Source: Sphingomonas sp. | GTDB lineage: Bacteria > Pseudomonadota > Alphaproteobacteria > Sphingomonadales > Sphingomonadaceae | Direction of reading: 5' to 3' | Assembly: GCF_019635455.1 (NCBI RefSeq) | Contig: NZ_JAHBZJ010000002.1 | Span: 248,001 to 312,000 of the forward strand | DNA: 64,000 nucleotides | Shown: in pieces, positions 7,653-19,531 of the stretch | Layout of the letters: each line of letters begins with the position of its first letter | Position numbering within the stretch: position 1 is the stretch's first letter | Made by a program: the position numbers and the translations under genes | Notes under the pieces: model-generated | The model's input: the letters and a program-made list of their open reading frames with translations, nothing else | The model's database searches: none | Told to the model about the DNA's origin: nothing

Positions 7653-10421
7653 ATGCCTCATCTCTATCTGGTCGATGGTTCGAGCTTCATCTTCCGCGCC
7701 TATCACGTGCTGCCCAAGCTGACGAACCGGCACGGCGAGCCGGCGGGCGCGGTCTATGGCTATGTGAACATGCTGTGGAAGCTGGCCGACGAGCTGCACC
7801 GCGCCGACGGGCCGACCCATCTGGCCGTGATTCTCGACAAGAGCGAGCACACCTTCCGAAACGAGCTGTACGACCAGTACAAGGCGCACCGGCCACCCGC
7901 GCCCGAGGATCTGGTGCCGCAATTCCCGATGATCCGCGAGGCGACGCGCGCGTTCAGCCTGCCGTGCATCGAAGAACTGGGCTGGGAGGCCGACGACCTG
8001 ATCGCCAGCTATGCCAGGGCGGCGCTGGCACAGGGATGGCAGGTGACGATCGTCAGCTCCGACAAGGATCTGATGCAGCTGCTGACCGAGCCGGGCATCG
8101 ACATGCTCGACACGATGAAGGACCGGCGCATGGGTCCCGAGGCGGTGGTCGAGAAGTTCGGCGTCGGCCCCGACAAGCTGGGCGAGGTGCTGGCGCTGAT
8201 GGGCGACAGCGTCGATAATGTGCCGGGCGTGCCGGGGGTGGGACCGAAGACGGCGGCGAAACTGATCCTGGAACATGGCGATGTCGAAGCGGTGCTGGCC
8301 GCCGCCGCCGACATGAAACCGTCGAAGATGCGCGACAATCTGATCGCGCATGCCGACATGGCGCGGCTGTCGCGCAAGCTGGTCGAGCTGGCGTGCGACG
8401 TGCCGCTGCCCGATCCGCTCGAATCGATGGAGCTGAACGGGATTCCCGACGCGCCGCTGCGCGCGTTTCTGGAGCATCACGGGTTCAAGTCGCTGCTCGC
8501 CCGGCTGGGCAATGCCGATACCAGCGTCGCCGATTCGCCGGTGGAGGCGCCACAGGCACCGGGCGTCGAACCCGATCCGCCCTGCGATCACGACGCCTAT
8601 GAGACGGTGGTGGACGCGGCGGCGCTCGACCGGTGGGTCGCGGTGGCGCGGCATCAGGGATGGGTCGCGGTCGATACCGAAACCACCGGCACCGACGCGA
8701 CCCGCGCCGAACTGGTCGGCGTGAGCCTGGCGCTGCATCCCAACCTGGCCTGTTACATCCCGATCGCGCACGGCGGCACCGACATGTTCGCCGAAAAGCC
8801 GGTGCAGCTCGATCGCGAAACGGTGCTGGCGACATTGAAGCCGCTGCTTGAGGACCCGGCGGTGCTCAAGATCGGGCATAACATCAAATACGACCTGATC
8901 ATGCTGTCGCGCGCGGGGATCGCGGTCGCGCCGTATGACGACACGATCCTGATGAGCTTCGACCTCGACGCGGGGCTGCATGGCCATGGCATGGACGAGC
9001 TGGCGGCGACGCATCTGTCGCACAGCTGCATCGCGTACAAGGACGTGGTCGGGACGGGGAAGAAGCAGCTGGGCTTTCACGAGGTCGATCTGAAGGCCGC
9101 GACGCGCTACGCCGCCGAGGATGCCGACGTGACGCTGCGGCTGTGGCGGCGGCTGAAGCCGCGGCTGGCCTGGGAAGCATCGACCCGCGTCTATGAGATG
9201 GTCGATCGGCCGCTGGCGCGGGTCATCGCCGACATGGAGCTGGCGGGGGTGAAGGTCGATGCCGGCGTGCTGGCGAAGCTGTCCGACGAGTTTTCCCGGC
9301 AGATCGCCGCGCTGGAGGAAGAGATTCACGGGATTGCCGGGTTCAAGTTCACCATCGGCAGCCCCAAGCAGCTGGGCGACGTGCTGTTCGACAAGATGGG
9401 GATCAAGGGCGGGCGCAAGGGCAAGTCCGGCGTCTATTCGACCGACGTCAACGAGCTGGAGCGGATCGCGGCGGACAAGGATTCGCCGGGGCGCGAAATG
9501 GTGCTCAAGGTGCTCGACTGGCGCCAGCTCTCAAAGCTCAAATCCACCTATACCGATGCGTTGCAGGCGCAGATCAACCCGGCCACGGGACGCGTCCATA
9601 CCAGCTATTCGCTGACCGGCGCCCAGACCGGGCGGTTGTCATCGACCGACCCCAATCTTCAGAACATCCCGATCCGCACCGAAGTGGGCCGGCAGATTCG
9701 CGATGCGTTCGTCGCCGAACCGGGCAATGTCATCCTGGCCGCCGACTATTCGCAGATCGAACTGCGGCTGGCGGCGCACATCGCCGACGTGCCGCAGCTG
9801 CGCGCGGCGTTCGAGCGCGGCGACGACATCCACAACATGACCGCGACCGAATTGTTCGGCGAGGTCAATCGCGACACCCGCGCTCGCGCAAAGACGATCA
9901 ACTTCGCGATCCTCTACGGCATTTCACGCTGGGGCCTGGCCGGCCGGCTCGATGTCACGCCGGACGAAGCGCAGGGGATGATCGACCGCTATTTCGAACG
10001 TTTCCCGGGCATCAGCCGCTACATCGCCGACACGCTGACCGAAGCGAAGGAGCGCGGATACACAACCACCCTGTTCGGGCGAAAGACGCATTTCCCACGC
10101 CTTCGGTCCAAGACGCAGCATGAGCGCGCGGGAAGCGAGCGCGCGGCGATCAACGCGCCGATCCAGGGGACGAGCGCCGACATCATCAAGCGCGCGATGG
10201 CGCGGATGGGGCCGGCGCTGGCGGATGCGGGCCTGACCGATGTGCGGATGCTGATGCAGGTGCATGACGAACTGGTGTTCGAACTGCCCGAAGCCGATGT
10301 CGCGGCGGCCACGCGCGTGATCCGCACGGTGATGGAGGGCGCGGCCGAACCCGCCGTCACCCTGTCCGTCCCGCTGGGCGTGGAAATCGGCACCGGCCCC
10401 AGCTGGGGCGCGGCGCATTGA
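7653..10421 (+). CDS. polA: DNA polymerase I
   Basis: Repair and Okazaki-fragment processing polymerase, 922 residues, full length for the family. The N-terminal 5'-nuclease domain (about 1-290) opens with LVDGSSFIFRAYH. The 3'-5' exonuclease domain keeps its DTETTG motif (D341, E343), so proofreading looks intact. The polymerase domain carries DYSQIELR (motif A, D698), the O-helix RAKTINFAILYG (motif B) and VHDE (motif C, around 870-873). It is transcribed alone, divergent from the preceding hypothetical gene across a 125-base gap in which I see no convincing promoter. The gap after it (10422-10512) holds only a short hairpin, GTTTC/GAAAC at 10439-10452, without a T-run. Confidence 0.98.
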   Translation: MPHLYLVDGSSFIFRAYHVLPKLTNRHGEPAGAVYGYVNMLWKLADELHRADGPTHLAVILDKSEHTFRNELYDQYKAHRPPAPEDLVPQFPMIREATRAFSLPCIEELGWEADDLIASYARAALAQGWQVTIVSSDKDLMQLLTEPGIDMLDTMKDRRMGPEAVVEKFGVGPDKLGEVLALMGDSVDNVPGVPGVGPKTAAKLILEHGDVEAVLAAAADMKPSKMRDNLIAHADMARLSRKLVELACDVPLPDPLESMELNGIPDAPLRAFLEHHGFKSLLARLGNADTSVADSPVEAPQAPGVEPDPPCDHDAYETVVDAAALDRWVAVARHQGWVAVDTETTGTDATRAELVGVSLALHPNLACYIPIAHGGTDMFAEKPVQLDRETVLATLKPLLEDPAVLKIGHNIKYDLIMLSRAGIAVAPYDDTILMSFDLDAGLHGHGMDELAATHLSHSCIAYKDVVGTGKKQLGFHEVDLKAATRYAAEDADVTLRLWRRLKPRLAWEASTRVYEMVDRPLARVIADMELAGVKVDAGVLAKLSDEFSRQIAALEEEIHGIAGFKFTIGSPKQLGDVLFDKMGIKGGRKGKSGVYSTDVNELERIAADKDSPGREMVLKVLDWRQLSKLKSTYTDALQAQINPATGRVHTSYSLTGAQTGRLSSTDPNLQNIPIRTEVGRQIRDAFVAEPGNVILAADYSQIELRLAAHIADVPQLRAAFERGDDIHNMTATELFGEVNRDTRARAKTINFAILYGISRWGLAGRLDVTPDEAQGMIDRYFERFPGISRYIADTLTEAKERGYTTTLFGRKTHFPRLRSKTQHERAGSERAAINAPIQGTSADIIKRAMARMGPALADAGLTDVRMLMQVHDELVFELPEADVAAATRVIRTVMEGAAEPAVTLSVPLGVEIGTGPSWGAAH

Positions 10422-10512
10422 GGATGGCGTTTTCGTTCGTTTCGGGCGAAACCACGGACGCGATGGGGAACAGCGAACGAATGCGGCGCCGTGCGCCGGT
10501 GCGGGGCCGGCG

Positions 10513-12027
10513 ATGAGCACGGACGGGCGACCGGCATCGTCGCGGGAGGACCTGAACGCGCTCGCCAAGGGCGGGCGGACCAATATCCTGGGCTTCATCC
10601 TGCGGCTGGCCGCGCGCATCCCGTTCCTGTTCATCGCCGGGCGGCTGTACGGCGCGGACACGGTCGGGCGGTTCGCGCTGGCGGTGGTGGTGGTCGAGCT
10701 GGCGGCGCTGCTCGGCACACTGGGCCTCAAGCGTGGGCTGGCGCAGGCGCTCGCCTCGACCGATCGACCGCACGTCCATGTGGTGTGGGACGGAATGGTG
10801 GTCGCGTTCATCGTGTCGGTGATCGCCAGCGCGGTGCTGTTCGCCTTCCCCGTCATCATGTTCCCGAGTACCGGCACCACCGGCCTCGACCGCTATCTGG
10901 CGGTGATCGTGTTCGCCATCGCCTGGTCCGATGTCAGCCTGGCGGCGCTGGCCTATCGCCACAATGTCCAGGCATCGGTGACCGCGCGGGCGATCGTTGA
11001 ACCCTGGACGATCAGCATCGCCGCCTGGGCATTCTATTATGTCTCCACGCGCGACGGCCTCATCATGGCCTATGTCCTGTCGATGGCGGCGGCGCTGGTC
11101 GCCAGCCTGATCCCCTTCGTCCGCAGCTATGGCCTGCCGCGCGGATGGTCGCCGCGCGTGCGCCCGCTGATGCAGCTGGCCCGGCGCAACGCCCCGCTGG
11201 CCGGCGCCGACGCGATCGAATGGGGAACGCGCAACATCGACCGGTTCATCCTGGGCTATCTGTTCCCGCCGGCGATTGTCGGCATCTATTACATGGCGCA
11301 GCAGGTGGCGTCGGTTCCTCAGAAGCTGAAGACCAGTTTCGATCCCGTGCTGGGGCCGGTCATCGCGCGCAACCTGGCCGCCGGCAACCGCGCGGCGATC
11401 GCGGCGCAGGTGCGGCAGGTGGGATTCTGGATCATCACGCTACAGGCGGCGCTGCTGCTGATGTTCGGGATTCCGGCAGAGGGCGTGATGGGGATGATCG
11501 GACCCCAATTCGTCGCCGGCACCGCCGCCCTGTGCTTCCTGCTGGCCGGCGAGGTGGTGGCATCGCCCGCAGCGGTGTCGGAGGTCGGGCTGGTCTATAT
11601 GGCGCGGCACCGCAACCTGGTGGTGTCGATGCTGCTGATCGCGTTTCAGGCGGCGCTGTCGTTCGCGCTGATCTTTCTGATGCGCGACATGGGGTGGGAC
11701 GTGAACCACCAGGCGGTGGGTCCGGCGGTAGCGCTGATGCTGACGCTGGCGCTGGGTTCGGTGATCAAATGCTGGATGCTGGCAACGCTGACCGGCGCGT
11801 CGGTGTTCAGCCTGCGCGGCGGCTTCCTCGCCGCGATCGTGGTCGCGGGTGCGGTCGGCTGGGCCTTCACGCTGCTGCCGCCGCATTATGAATGGCTGGA
11901 GCTGGCCGCCGGCATCCCGGCGATCTTCGCCGCCTATTTCGCGGTGATCGCGCGATGGGCGTTCGGGGAGGAGGACCGCAAGCTGTTCCGAAAGCTGCCC
12001 AAGCCGGAGGTGCCGGAAGCAGCCTGA
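10513..12027 (+). CDS. Oligosaccharide flippase family protein
   Basis: An integral membrane protein of 504 residues with about 12-14 hydrophobic spans, matching the MOP/Wzx-type polysaccharide exporters that move lipid-linked sugar chains across the inner membrane. The N-terminus (ALAKGGRTNILGF, then RIPFLFIAGRLYG) and the mid-protein DRFILGYLFPPAIVGIYYMA segment are typical of this group. No glycosyltransferase or polymerase genes flank it, so its glycan is unknown; the heparinase-like gene at 14.6-16.3 kb is the only other polysaccharide gene close by. Confidence 0.85.
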   Translation: MSTDGRPASSREDLNALAKGGRTNILGFILRLAARIPFLFIAGRLYGADTVGRFALAVVVVELAALLGTLGLKRGLAQALASTDRPHVHVVWDGMVVAFIVSVIASAVLFAFPVIMFPSTGTTGLDRYLAVIVFAIAWSDVSLAALAYRHNVQASVTARAIVEPWTISIAAWAFYYVSTRDGLIMAYVLSMAAALVASLIPFVRSYGLPRGWSPRVRPLMQLARRNAPLAGADAIEWGTRNIDRFILGYLFPPAIVGIYYMAQQVASVPQKLKTSFDPVLGPVIARNLAAGNRAAIAAQVRQVGFWIITLQAALLLMFGIPAEGVMGMIGPQFVAGTAALCFLLAGEVVASPAAVSEVGLVYMARHRNLVVSMLLIAFQAALSFALIFLMRDMGWDVNHQAVGPAVALMLTLALGSVIKCWMLATLTGASVFSLRGGFLAAIVVAGAVGWAFTLLPPHYEWLELAAGIPAIFAAYFAVIARWAFGEEDRKLFRKLPKPEVPEAA

Positions 12028-12093
12028 CGATCGACCGTTGACAGCGTGCCGCCATCGCCGCCAGCCTGGGTTTGAGCAGAGGGAGACAGCTGC

Positions 12094-12972
12094 ATGAAAA
12101 CGTGGGTCACCGCGATGATCGCCGCCGGGTCGGCGCTGCTGCTGGCCGGCGCCGCGCCCGCCGGCCCCGATCGTAGCCTGGACCAGGCGCTGATCGTGGG
12201 CAGTGTCGAATATGCCGAGGGGGTCGCGGCCCCGTTGATCGGCGCCTATAACGATGCCGCGATCACCGCCCGGACATTGCTCGACCGCGGCATCCCGGGC
12301 AGCGGTGTCACGGTTCTCACGCAAACACCCTCGGCGGCGCTGATCGCGGCGCGCGGCAACCCGAAGCTGCGCGACATGCCCGCGCTCGCGACGCCGATCG
12401 CGGCACCGACCAGGGCCGCGATCATGGCGGGTTTCGCGCGATTGGCGCGCAACGCCAAGCCCGGTTCGCGGGTCGTCATCATGCTGTCGGGACACGGCCT
12501 CCAGATCAGTGGCAGGGCCGAGGCGGATGGACTCGACGGCGCATATCTGCCGTCCGACACGGGGCCGGCTGACGCCGCCAATGTGCCGCGCAACGCCATC
12601 ACGGACGACGAAATCGCGGGCGCGGTCGAGGCGATCCGGCGCAAAGGCGCGACGGTCGTGCTGTTGTTCGCCTTCTCCCATTCGGGTGACGTGATCGACG
12701 ACCTGCGTTTCGGCGCGCGCGACGCTGCCGTCACTGGCATGGCCAGCACGCCCGCAACGGCGACGGACCGACAATATCTCGTCCCGCACCGCGACTATCA
12801 GGCCCCGCCGTTCGCCGGATCGCCGATGATCGCCTATCTGATGCTCGAACTCGACAGGTGGCGCGGCATGACCAGCATCGCGTTGCTCAGCCGCAACATC
12901 GCACCGTGGATGGCGCGGCATCATCTGCCGCTCAACATCCCGTTCGGCCGCACCGACATCGAGGCGCTGTAA
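12094..12972 (+). CDS. Caspase-like (C14) protein lacking the catalytic Cys
   Basis: A 292-residue exported caspase-fold homologue. Residues 1-23 form a signal peptide ending near AGAAPAG. The p20-like core is clear: [10 protein letters not shown], the YNDA segment, then SGHG with the catalytic His at 134, and the [11 protein letters not shown] and NAITDDEI stretches found in bacterial caspase-family proteins. The normal DxCHSG strand reads AFSHSG (193-198): the Asp is Ala193 and the nucleophile Cys is Ser195 (TCC at 12676-12678). Each change could arise by one base substitution from GAC and TGC. The fold is probably kept but cysteine-protease activity is unlikely. SD GGGAGA precedes ATG 12094. 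Confidence 0.8.
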   Translation: MKTWVTAMIAAGSALLLAGAAPAGPDRSLDQALIVGSVEYAEGVAAPLIGAYNDAAITARTLLDRGIPGSGVTVLTQTPSAALIAARGNPKLRDMPALATPIAAPTRAAIMAGFARLARNAKPGSRVVIMLSGHGLQISGRAEADGLDGAYLPSDTGPADAANVPRNAITDDEIAGAVEAIRRKGATVVLLFAFSHSGDVIDDLRFGARDAAVTGMASTPATATDRQYLVPHRDYQAPPFAGSPMIAYLMLELDRWRGMTSIALLSRNIAPWMARHHLPLNIPFGRTDIEAL

Positions 12973-12982
12973 CGCCGCCCGT

Positions 12983-14554
<1,572 letters not shown>

Positions 14555-14610
14555 GCGCGCGGCTTTACTGTGCGGGGCCGGTGCCGCAACCCCCGAGTTG
14601 CGGTTCGAAC

Positions 14611-16344
14611 CTATCGCGCGCGATGGAACAGCCATGAGACGCTGCCGCCACCGGCCGGTGCCTCACCGGTCAGGACCAGCTGCTGGGTTTCACGCGGCAT
14701 GCCCCGGTCGTCGATCCACACGCTTTCCTCGATCGCCAGCGTCGCGCCGCGCGCACGGAACTGCCACGCCGCCCCGCCCCGGGTGCGCAGCAAGGCGCCC
14801 ATACCGTCGGCGGTAGGGGTTACCTCGACCCCCGGATGCAGGTGGAAGCGGATCGCGAAGGGCGCCGCGTTCTGCCGCCCCCGCCGCGCGGCGGGAAGCA
14901 GACTGTCCTCACCGCGTACGTCGCGCCCGTCGGCGCCAAGCGCGATGGTGCGGCGATGGATCACCCCATGGCGGCGGGCATAGCCGTCATGGCTGGCCTC
15001 GATCCGACTGGCGGTTTCGGTCTCGTGTCGCGCCAGCTCCATCTCGACCACGCCGCGACCGAGCGTGCCGTCGGGATGGATCGCGGTCGAATTGCTGTCG
15101 CCGACGATCAGCGTCGAATGGGCGGCGGAGGTGCGCAGCCCCTCGATCAACGCGGCGGGCAGGCGCAGATCGGCCCCCCGCGCGCCGCCACAGCTGACGA
15201 CGATGCGTTCCGGTCCGTCCGAGAATTCGAAGGCGAGGGTGGAGGCGCACCCGCCCTCCATCACCCGCGCGATCGGCGGCGGCGCGGCATCCATGATGAC
15301 AACGGTGCGCTGTTGCGCCAGCCGTTGATACCCCCATTCATGCGCCTGACGCAGCGGCCGGACGCGCGCGCCGGTCGCCGCGACGATCGCGTCGATCGTA
15401 TCGCCATCGACCGGCAGCCCGCCCTGCCAGCTGGAAAGGCCGCGATCCGCATGGCATACGCCCAGCAGCGCGGTGACCATCCGGGTGAGGGCGTCGGTCT
15501 GGGCCGCCGGCGGATCCATGCGCCGCGCGGCATAGGTTTCGCGCAACAGCGTCAGGAGCATCACCGCATCCAGCAACGCCGCCGGCGCGCGCCCGATGAT
15601 GCCGCCATCGCCGCTGATCGCACCGTCGAGCGCGCGCGCGAGTCCGGCCTCGCCAAAGGCGCGACGCGGATCGCCACCCGGGATCATGAGGCCGGCGGCG
15701 AGCACGCCGCACCAGGCGGCGATCCGCGCCGCGCCGGGCGGAACGCGATCCGCCGCGCGATCGAGATGACGCGCACCCCGCGCCAGCGCGTTGAGCACCT
15801 GGGACCGGTAGACCAGATCGGTGCTGGACAGGATCAGCGGGGCATGCGCGGTCCAGAACAGGATCCGCCGCCCCCACAGGTCGGCACGCCAGGCGGGATC
15901 GCGCACGCGATCGGCATGGGTGGCAAGCCACAGGCGCATCACCTGTTCGGCGACGGGCGCCGCCCGTTGCCGGGTGGCGACGGTCGACAGATCGCGCAGC
16001 CAGGCGAAGCTGTGGAAATAGTCCCCGAACGCCGCCGACCAGTCGGGCCGGGCCGTTCCCAGCGCGGTGACGTCATGGCTTTCGCCCCGAAAGCGCATCT
16101 GTCCCTCGAGCAGCGCATTGCCGCGCGCGGGATCCCCCAGGAACGGATCGTCGGCGACCGCGATCAGCTTGAGCGGATGACGGCCGCGCAGCCGGAGATG
16201 GTGGAGGGGGGTGCGCCAGGTCATGCGGTGGAAATGTTCGGCGATTCGGTCGGCGAGGGAAAGCCCCCTGTCGCCGCCCATCCGGATCAGCCGCTTGCCC
16301 TGATCGATCCCGTCGGCGGCGGGGTCGTCACCCGCATCGCTCAC
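14611..16344 (-). CDS. Heparinase II/III family protein
   Basis: A 577-residue homologue of the heparinase II/III polysaccharide lyase family. The N-terminal half (to about 330) is an all-helical toroid with the HSFAWLRDL and [18 protein letters not shown] stretches. The C-terminal half is the beta-sheet domain with [26 protein letters not shown] and [11 protein letters not shown] (candidate metal or catalytic His). No signal peptide is visible, so a cytoplasmic role or a non-lyase function is possible. The start overlaps the rpe stop (ATGA at 16341-16344). The rsmB-rpe-heparinase-purH order is, to my knowledge, common in sphingomonads; the substrate is unknown. Confidence 0.86.
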   Translation of the reverse strand: MSDAGDDPAADGIDQGKRLIRMGGDRGLSLADRIAEHFHRMTWRTPLHHLRLRGRHPLKLIAVADDPFLGDPARGNALLEGQMRFRGESHDVTALGTARPDWSAAFGDYFHSFAWLRDLSTVATRQRAAPVAEQVMRLWLATHADRVRDPAWRADLWGRRILFWTAHAPLILSSTDLVYRSQVLNALARGARHLDRAADRVPPGAARIAAWCGVLAAGLMIPGGDPRRAFGEAGLARALDGAISGDGGIIGRAPAALLDAVMLLTLLRETYAARRMDPPAAQTDALTRMVTALLGVCHADRGLSSWQGGLPVDGDTIDAIVAATGARVRPLRQAHEWGYQRLAQQRTVVIMDAAPPPIARVMEGGCASTLAFEFSDGPERIVVSCGGARGADLRLPAALIEGLRTSAAHSTLIVGDSNSTAIHPDGTLGRGVVEMELARHETETASRIEASHDGYARRHGVIHRRTIALGADGRDVRGEDSLLPAARRGRQNAAPFAIRFHLHPGVEVTPTADGMGALLRTRGGAAWQFRARGATLAIEESVWIDDRGMPRETQQLVLTGEAPAGGGSVSWLFHRAR

Positions 16345-17000
16345 GCGCCCCGCAACGCCCGGATATTGTCGGCATAGGCCGCCGGACCGCCCTTGAACAC
16401 GGCGGTGCCGGCGACGAGCGCATCGGCGCCCGCCGCGATCACCCGGGGCGCGGTGGCGCGATCGACGCCGCCATCGACCTCAAGATCGATGTGCCGGCCG
16501 CTGGTATCGATCCGCGCGCGCAGCGCGGCGATCTTCGCGATCTGGCTTTCGATGAACTTTTGCCCGCCAAAGCCGGGATTGACGCTCATCACCAGGATCA
16601 GATCGACCATGTCCAGCACGTGATCGACGACATCGACCGGCGTCGCCGGGTTGAGCACCACGCCCGCGCGCTTGCCGAGTGCCTTGATCGTCTGAAGCGT
16701 GCGGTGGAGGTGCGGGCCGCTTTCGGGATGGACCGACAGGCAGTCGGCACCGGCATCGGCGAACGCTTGGAGCATCGGATCGACCGGCGCGATCATCAGG
16801 TGGACGTCGAACGGTTTGGCGGTATGCGGGCGCAGCGCCTTTACCACCGCCGGGCCGATGGTGAGGTTTGGCACGAAATGGCCGTCCATCACGTCGATAT
16901 GGATCCAGTCGGCGCCCGCTTCGTCGATCGCGCGCACCTCTTCCCCCAGCTTCGCGAAATCGGCGGAGAGGATCGAGGGGGCGATGCGGATGGCGGTCAT
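16341..17000 (-). CDS. rpe: Ribulose-phosphate 3-epimerase
   Basis: Interconverts ribulose 5-phosphate and xylulose 5-phosphate in the pentose phosphate pathway. The 219-residue TIM barrel shows the family signatures [16 protein letters not shown], the metal-binding [17 protein letters not shown] strand (His and Asp ligands), DVHLM, the [13 protein letters not shown] phosphate-loop motif and the EVDGGV strand. It starts at ATG 17000, 9 bases after the rsmB stop, and overlaps the heparinase-like gene by 4 bases, so the three are likely cotranscribed. Confidence 0.98.
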   Translation of the reverse strand: MTAIRIAPSILSADFAKLGEEVRAIDEAGADWIHIDVMDGHFVPNLTIGPAVVKALRPHTAKPFDVHLMIAPVDPMLQAFADAGADCLSVHPESGPHLHRTLQTIKALGKRAGVVLNPATPVDVVDHVLDMVDLILVMSVNPGFGGQKFIESQIAKIAALRARIDTSGRHIDLEVDGGVDRATAPRVIAAGADALVAGTAVFKGGPAAYADNIRALRGA

Positions 17001-17009
17001 GTCGTCCCC

Positions 17010-18323
17010 TTACGTCCCTGGCGAATCGCCCGCAACACGCATCATCCGCACCATGAAGAAGCCGTCGAGGCCACCCTGTTCGGCGAGCATGCCCGGCAGC
17101 GTGCGCAGCCAGCCGCGCTCGTGCGCGACCAGCCCCTCCGGAAGCTCGTCGGGAAGCACCGGGTCGATCGCGAAATCGGGGTGGCTGTCCAGAAACGCCG
17201 CGATCTGCGCCTCCCCCTCTTCGGGTTCGAGCGAGCAGGTCGCATAGACGAGCAGCCCGCCCGGCCGCACCCAGGATGCCGCGCGCGGAAGCAGGCGCGC
17301 CTGGACCTCCGCCATCTCTGCGATCACGCGGGGGCCGACGCGGTGGAGCACATCGGGGTGGCGGCGGAAGATGCCGGTCGCGCTGCACGGCGCGTCCAGC
17401 AGGACGACATCGGCGGGCGCGGGCGGCTGCCAGTCGAGCAGGTCGGCGGTGACGATCGTCGCCGACAGGCCAGTGCGGGCGAGATTTTCCGAAAGTCGCG
17501 CCAGACGACTTTCCGAGATATCGACCGCCGTCACGTCCCAGCCGGCGGCGGCGAGCTGAAGCGTCTTGCCCCCCGGCGCGGCGCACAGGTCGAGCGCATG
17601 ACCGCCGCCACCGCCGGCCAGGCGCGCGGGGAGCGACGCAGCGAGATCCTGGACCCACCAATCGCCCGCGGCATAGCCCGGCAGATCGGGAACCGGCGTG
17701 TCGGTGGTCAGCCGGACATGGCCGGGAAGCAGGCTGACGCCCGCAAGCGGCGGGTCGCCGCGCAGGGTAAGGTCGAGCGGCGGCGGCGCGGCGATCGCCT
17801 CACCGGCGGCGCGCGCCACCCGATCGCCCCAGTTGCGCGCGATGCGATCATGGACCGGGGGCGGGAGCGCGGGCGTGTCCGGCAGGGCCGCGTCGCCGCG
17901 CAGCAGCGTGCCGAACACGCCATGGACCAGCTTGCGCGGGCCGCCATCGACCAGCGGCAACACGGTCGAGATCGCGGCATGCGGCGGCGTACCGAGCCGC
18001 AGCGCCTGGACCAGCGCGATGCGCAGCGCGAACCGCGCCTTCGCATCGTCGGGCAGGCGATTGCGGGTCGCGCCATCGATCAGCGCGTCGAGATCGGCGA
18101 GCCGGCGCAGCACCTCTGCCGCGATGGCATGGGCGAGGCCGCGATCGGGCGGAGACAGGCCGGCGGTGGCAGCAGCGAGCGCCTGTTCGATCGCAAGCCC
18201 GCGCCGCAGCACCGCATCCAATAGCCGCAGCGCCGCCCGGCGCGCCGGGACGCCCGGGGGATCGGCGGGTGGACGTTGGCCTGGCGAATGTCGGCGTGAT
18301 CGAGGGTGGGGCGGCCGGGGCAT
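17010..18323 (-). CDS. rsmB: RsmB/NOP family rRNA (cytosine-5) methyltransferase
   Basis: An SAM-dependent RNA m5C methyltransferase, 437 residues. An N-terminal NusB-like helical domain (about 25-150) is followed by the Rossmann methyltransferase domain with LDLCAAPGGKT (SAM binding), the DAPCSATG motif IV and the YATCSLEPEE motif VI; the two Cys of motifs IV and VI are the catalytic pair of the family. NusB-like plus methyltransferase architecture fits RsmB, which modifies C967 of 16S rRNA in E. coli; the exact target here is inferred. The first 25 residues are Arg/Pro-rich and the true start may be slightly downstream of ATG 18323. Confidence 0.92.
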   Translation of the reverse strand: MPRPPHPRSRRHSPGQRPPADPPGVPARRAALRLLDAVLRRGLAIEQALAAATAGLSPPDRGLAHAIAAEVLRRLADLDALIDGATRNRLPDDAKARFALRIALVQALRLGTPPHAAISTVLPLVDGGPRKLVHGVFGTLLRGDAALPDTPALPPPVHDRIARNWGDRVARAAGEAIAAPPPLDLTLRGDPPLAGVSLLPGHVRLTTDTPVPDLPGYAAGDWWVQDLAASLPARLAGGGGGHALDLCAAPGGKTLQLAAAGWDVTAVDISESRLARLSENLARTGLSATIVTADLLDWQPPAPADVVLLDAPCSATGIFRRHPDVLHRVGPRVIAEMAEVQARLLPRAASWVRPGGLLVYATCSLEPEEGEAQIAAFLDSHPDFAIDPVLPDELPEGLVAHERGWLRTLPGMLAEQGGLDGFFMVRMMRVAGDSPGT

Positions 18324-18370
18324 CCCCGGCCCCTACGCGCTTTCCGGCGCGCGATCACCCCCTTCTCAAA

Positions 18371-18472
18371 TCAGGGCATGGACGGCGAACACGCCGCGAC
18401 GAACAGCGCGACCCATAGGACAACTCCCGCCCACAGGGTGATCCAGTCGAACCGCCGGGCGCGGAGACGCAT
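18371..18472 (-). CDS. Possible 33-residue single-span membrane peptide
   Basis: This short open frame lies between htpX and rsmB on the same strand. It starts with a basic stretch (MRLRARRFDW) followed by about 18 hydrophobic residues (WAGVVLWVALFVAACS) and a four-residue tail, which is the look of a small inner-membrane peptide; the LFVAAC segment also resembles a lipobox. The start ATG 18472 has only a G-run directly before it and no well-spaced SD. I report it because no other gene explains this 167-base gap, but the frame is short enough to occur by chance. Confidence 0.35.
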   Translation of the reverse strand: MRLRARRFDWITLWAGVVLWVALFVAACSPSMP

Positions 18473-18490
18473 CCCCGATCGCGGCGTCGA

Positions 18491-19465
18491 TCATCCCCGG
18501 CGATTGGGGTCGAGCGCGCTGGTGGACCGGCGTGGGGCGGGACGCCTGCCGAGCGCGGAGGGGCGTGCCGCCGCAGCGTCAGCCGCAAGAGCGGACCGGG
18601 GCGCGGTAAGCGCGTCACGCGGCGCGCTCTGTCCCATCGCCAGCGCGATCTCCTCCAGCGCGGCGATGCGGTTGCCGGTATCGGGATGGGTCGAGAACAG
18701 GCTGTCACCGCCGCGCGACAATCCCGGGACGATATAGAGCTGGGCCGCCGCCGGCACGCGCTCGGCTACCGGATTCGGGACGGCGGCGGCGCCGCGCGCC
18801 AGCTTCGCCAGCGCCGAGGCGAGCGCACGCGGGTTGCCCGAAATCTCTGCCCCGCCGCGATCCGCGCCATATTCGCGGGTGCGGCTGATCGCCATCTGGA
18901 CGATCATCGCCGCGAACGGCGCGACGATCACCGCAAGCACCGTCGCGAGCAGCGCGCCGCGATTGTCGTTCCCGCGAAAGAACAGGCCGAAATTGGCGAG
19001 CATCGAGATCGCCCCGGCGATCGTCGCAACCATTGTCATGATAAGCGTGTCGCGGTTGCGGACATGCGCGAGTTCATGCGCCATCACCCCGGCGATCTCG
19101 TCGCGGGTCAGCATGTTCAACAGGCCGGTCGTCGCCGCGACCGCGGCATGTTCGGGATTGCGGCCGGTGGCAAAGGCATTGGGATGCGGCGAATCGATCA
19201 CATAGACCTTTGGCATCGGCAGCCCGGCGCGCCGCGCGAGATCGGCGACCAGGCCGTGAAATTCCGGCGCGCTGGCGCCATCGACCTGTTTCGCGCCGTG
19301 CATCGACAGCACGATCCGGTCTGCGTTCCAGTAGGTGAAGAGGTTCATCCCCACCGCGACCAGCAGCGCGATCACCATTCCGCCGCGTCCGCCGATCGTG
19401 AAGCCAAGCGCCATGAACAGCGCCGTCAGCGCCGCCAGCAGCATCGTCGTCTTGAACCCGTTCAC
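18491..19465 (-). CDS. htpX: Protease HtpX, membrane zinc metalloprotease
   Basis: An M48B inner-membrane metalloprotease that degrades misfolded membrane proteins. It has two N-terminal membrane spans (about residues 8-45), the HEXXH zinc site MAHELAHV (H130, E131, H134), then a second hydrophobic hairpin and the third-ligand region [10 protein letters not shown] distinctive [10 protein letters not shown] segment near 265 is typical. The start is GTG 19465, preceded by AAGGAG at good spacing, and the protein is 324 residues; the frame stays open far upstream but that part is antisense to the AsmA gene. The C-terminal 45 residues are Ala/Arg-rich and poorly conserved in appearance. Confidence 0.95.
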   Translation of the reverse strand: MNGFKTTMLLAALTALFMALGFTIGGRGGMVIALLVAVGMNLFTYWNADRIVLSMHGAKQVDGASAPEFHGLVADLARRAGLPMPKVYVIDSPHPNAFATGRNPEHAAVAATTGLLNMLTRDEIAGVMAHELAHVRNRDTLIMTMVATIAGAISMLANFGLFFRGNDNRGALLATVLAVIVAPFAAMIVQMAISRTREYGADRGGAEISGNPRALASALAKLARGAAAVPNPVAERVPAAAQLYIVPGLSRGGDSLFSTHPDTGNRIAALEEIALAMGQSAPRDALTAPRSALAADAAAARPSALGRRPAPRRSTSALDPNRRG

Positions 19466-19531
19466 TTGAACCTGCTCCTTTACCGCCCCAATGTGGGGGC
19501 GAACCCGATCCGCTGCAATCGAGAACCGACC

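Noticed and set aside
7530..9329. 599-codon minus-strand frame opposite polA
   Set aside because: Antisense of conserved PolA domains; composition (His/Arg/Gln) typical of a GC-rich shadow.
12039..12044. TTGACA upstream of the caspase-like gene as a promoter
   Set aside because: No acceptable -10 box at 16-18 bases.
16491..18224. 577-codon plus-strand frame opposite rpe and rsmB
   Set aside because: Both opposite-strand genes show full catalytic motifs; the shadow shows none.
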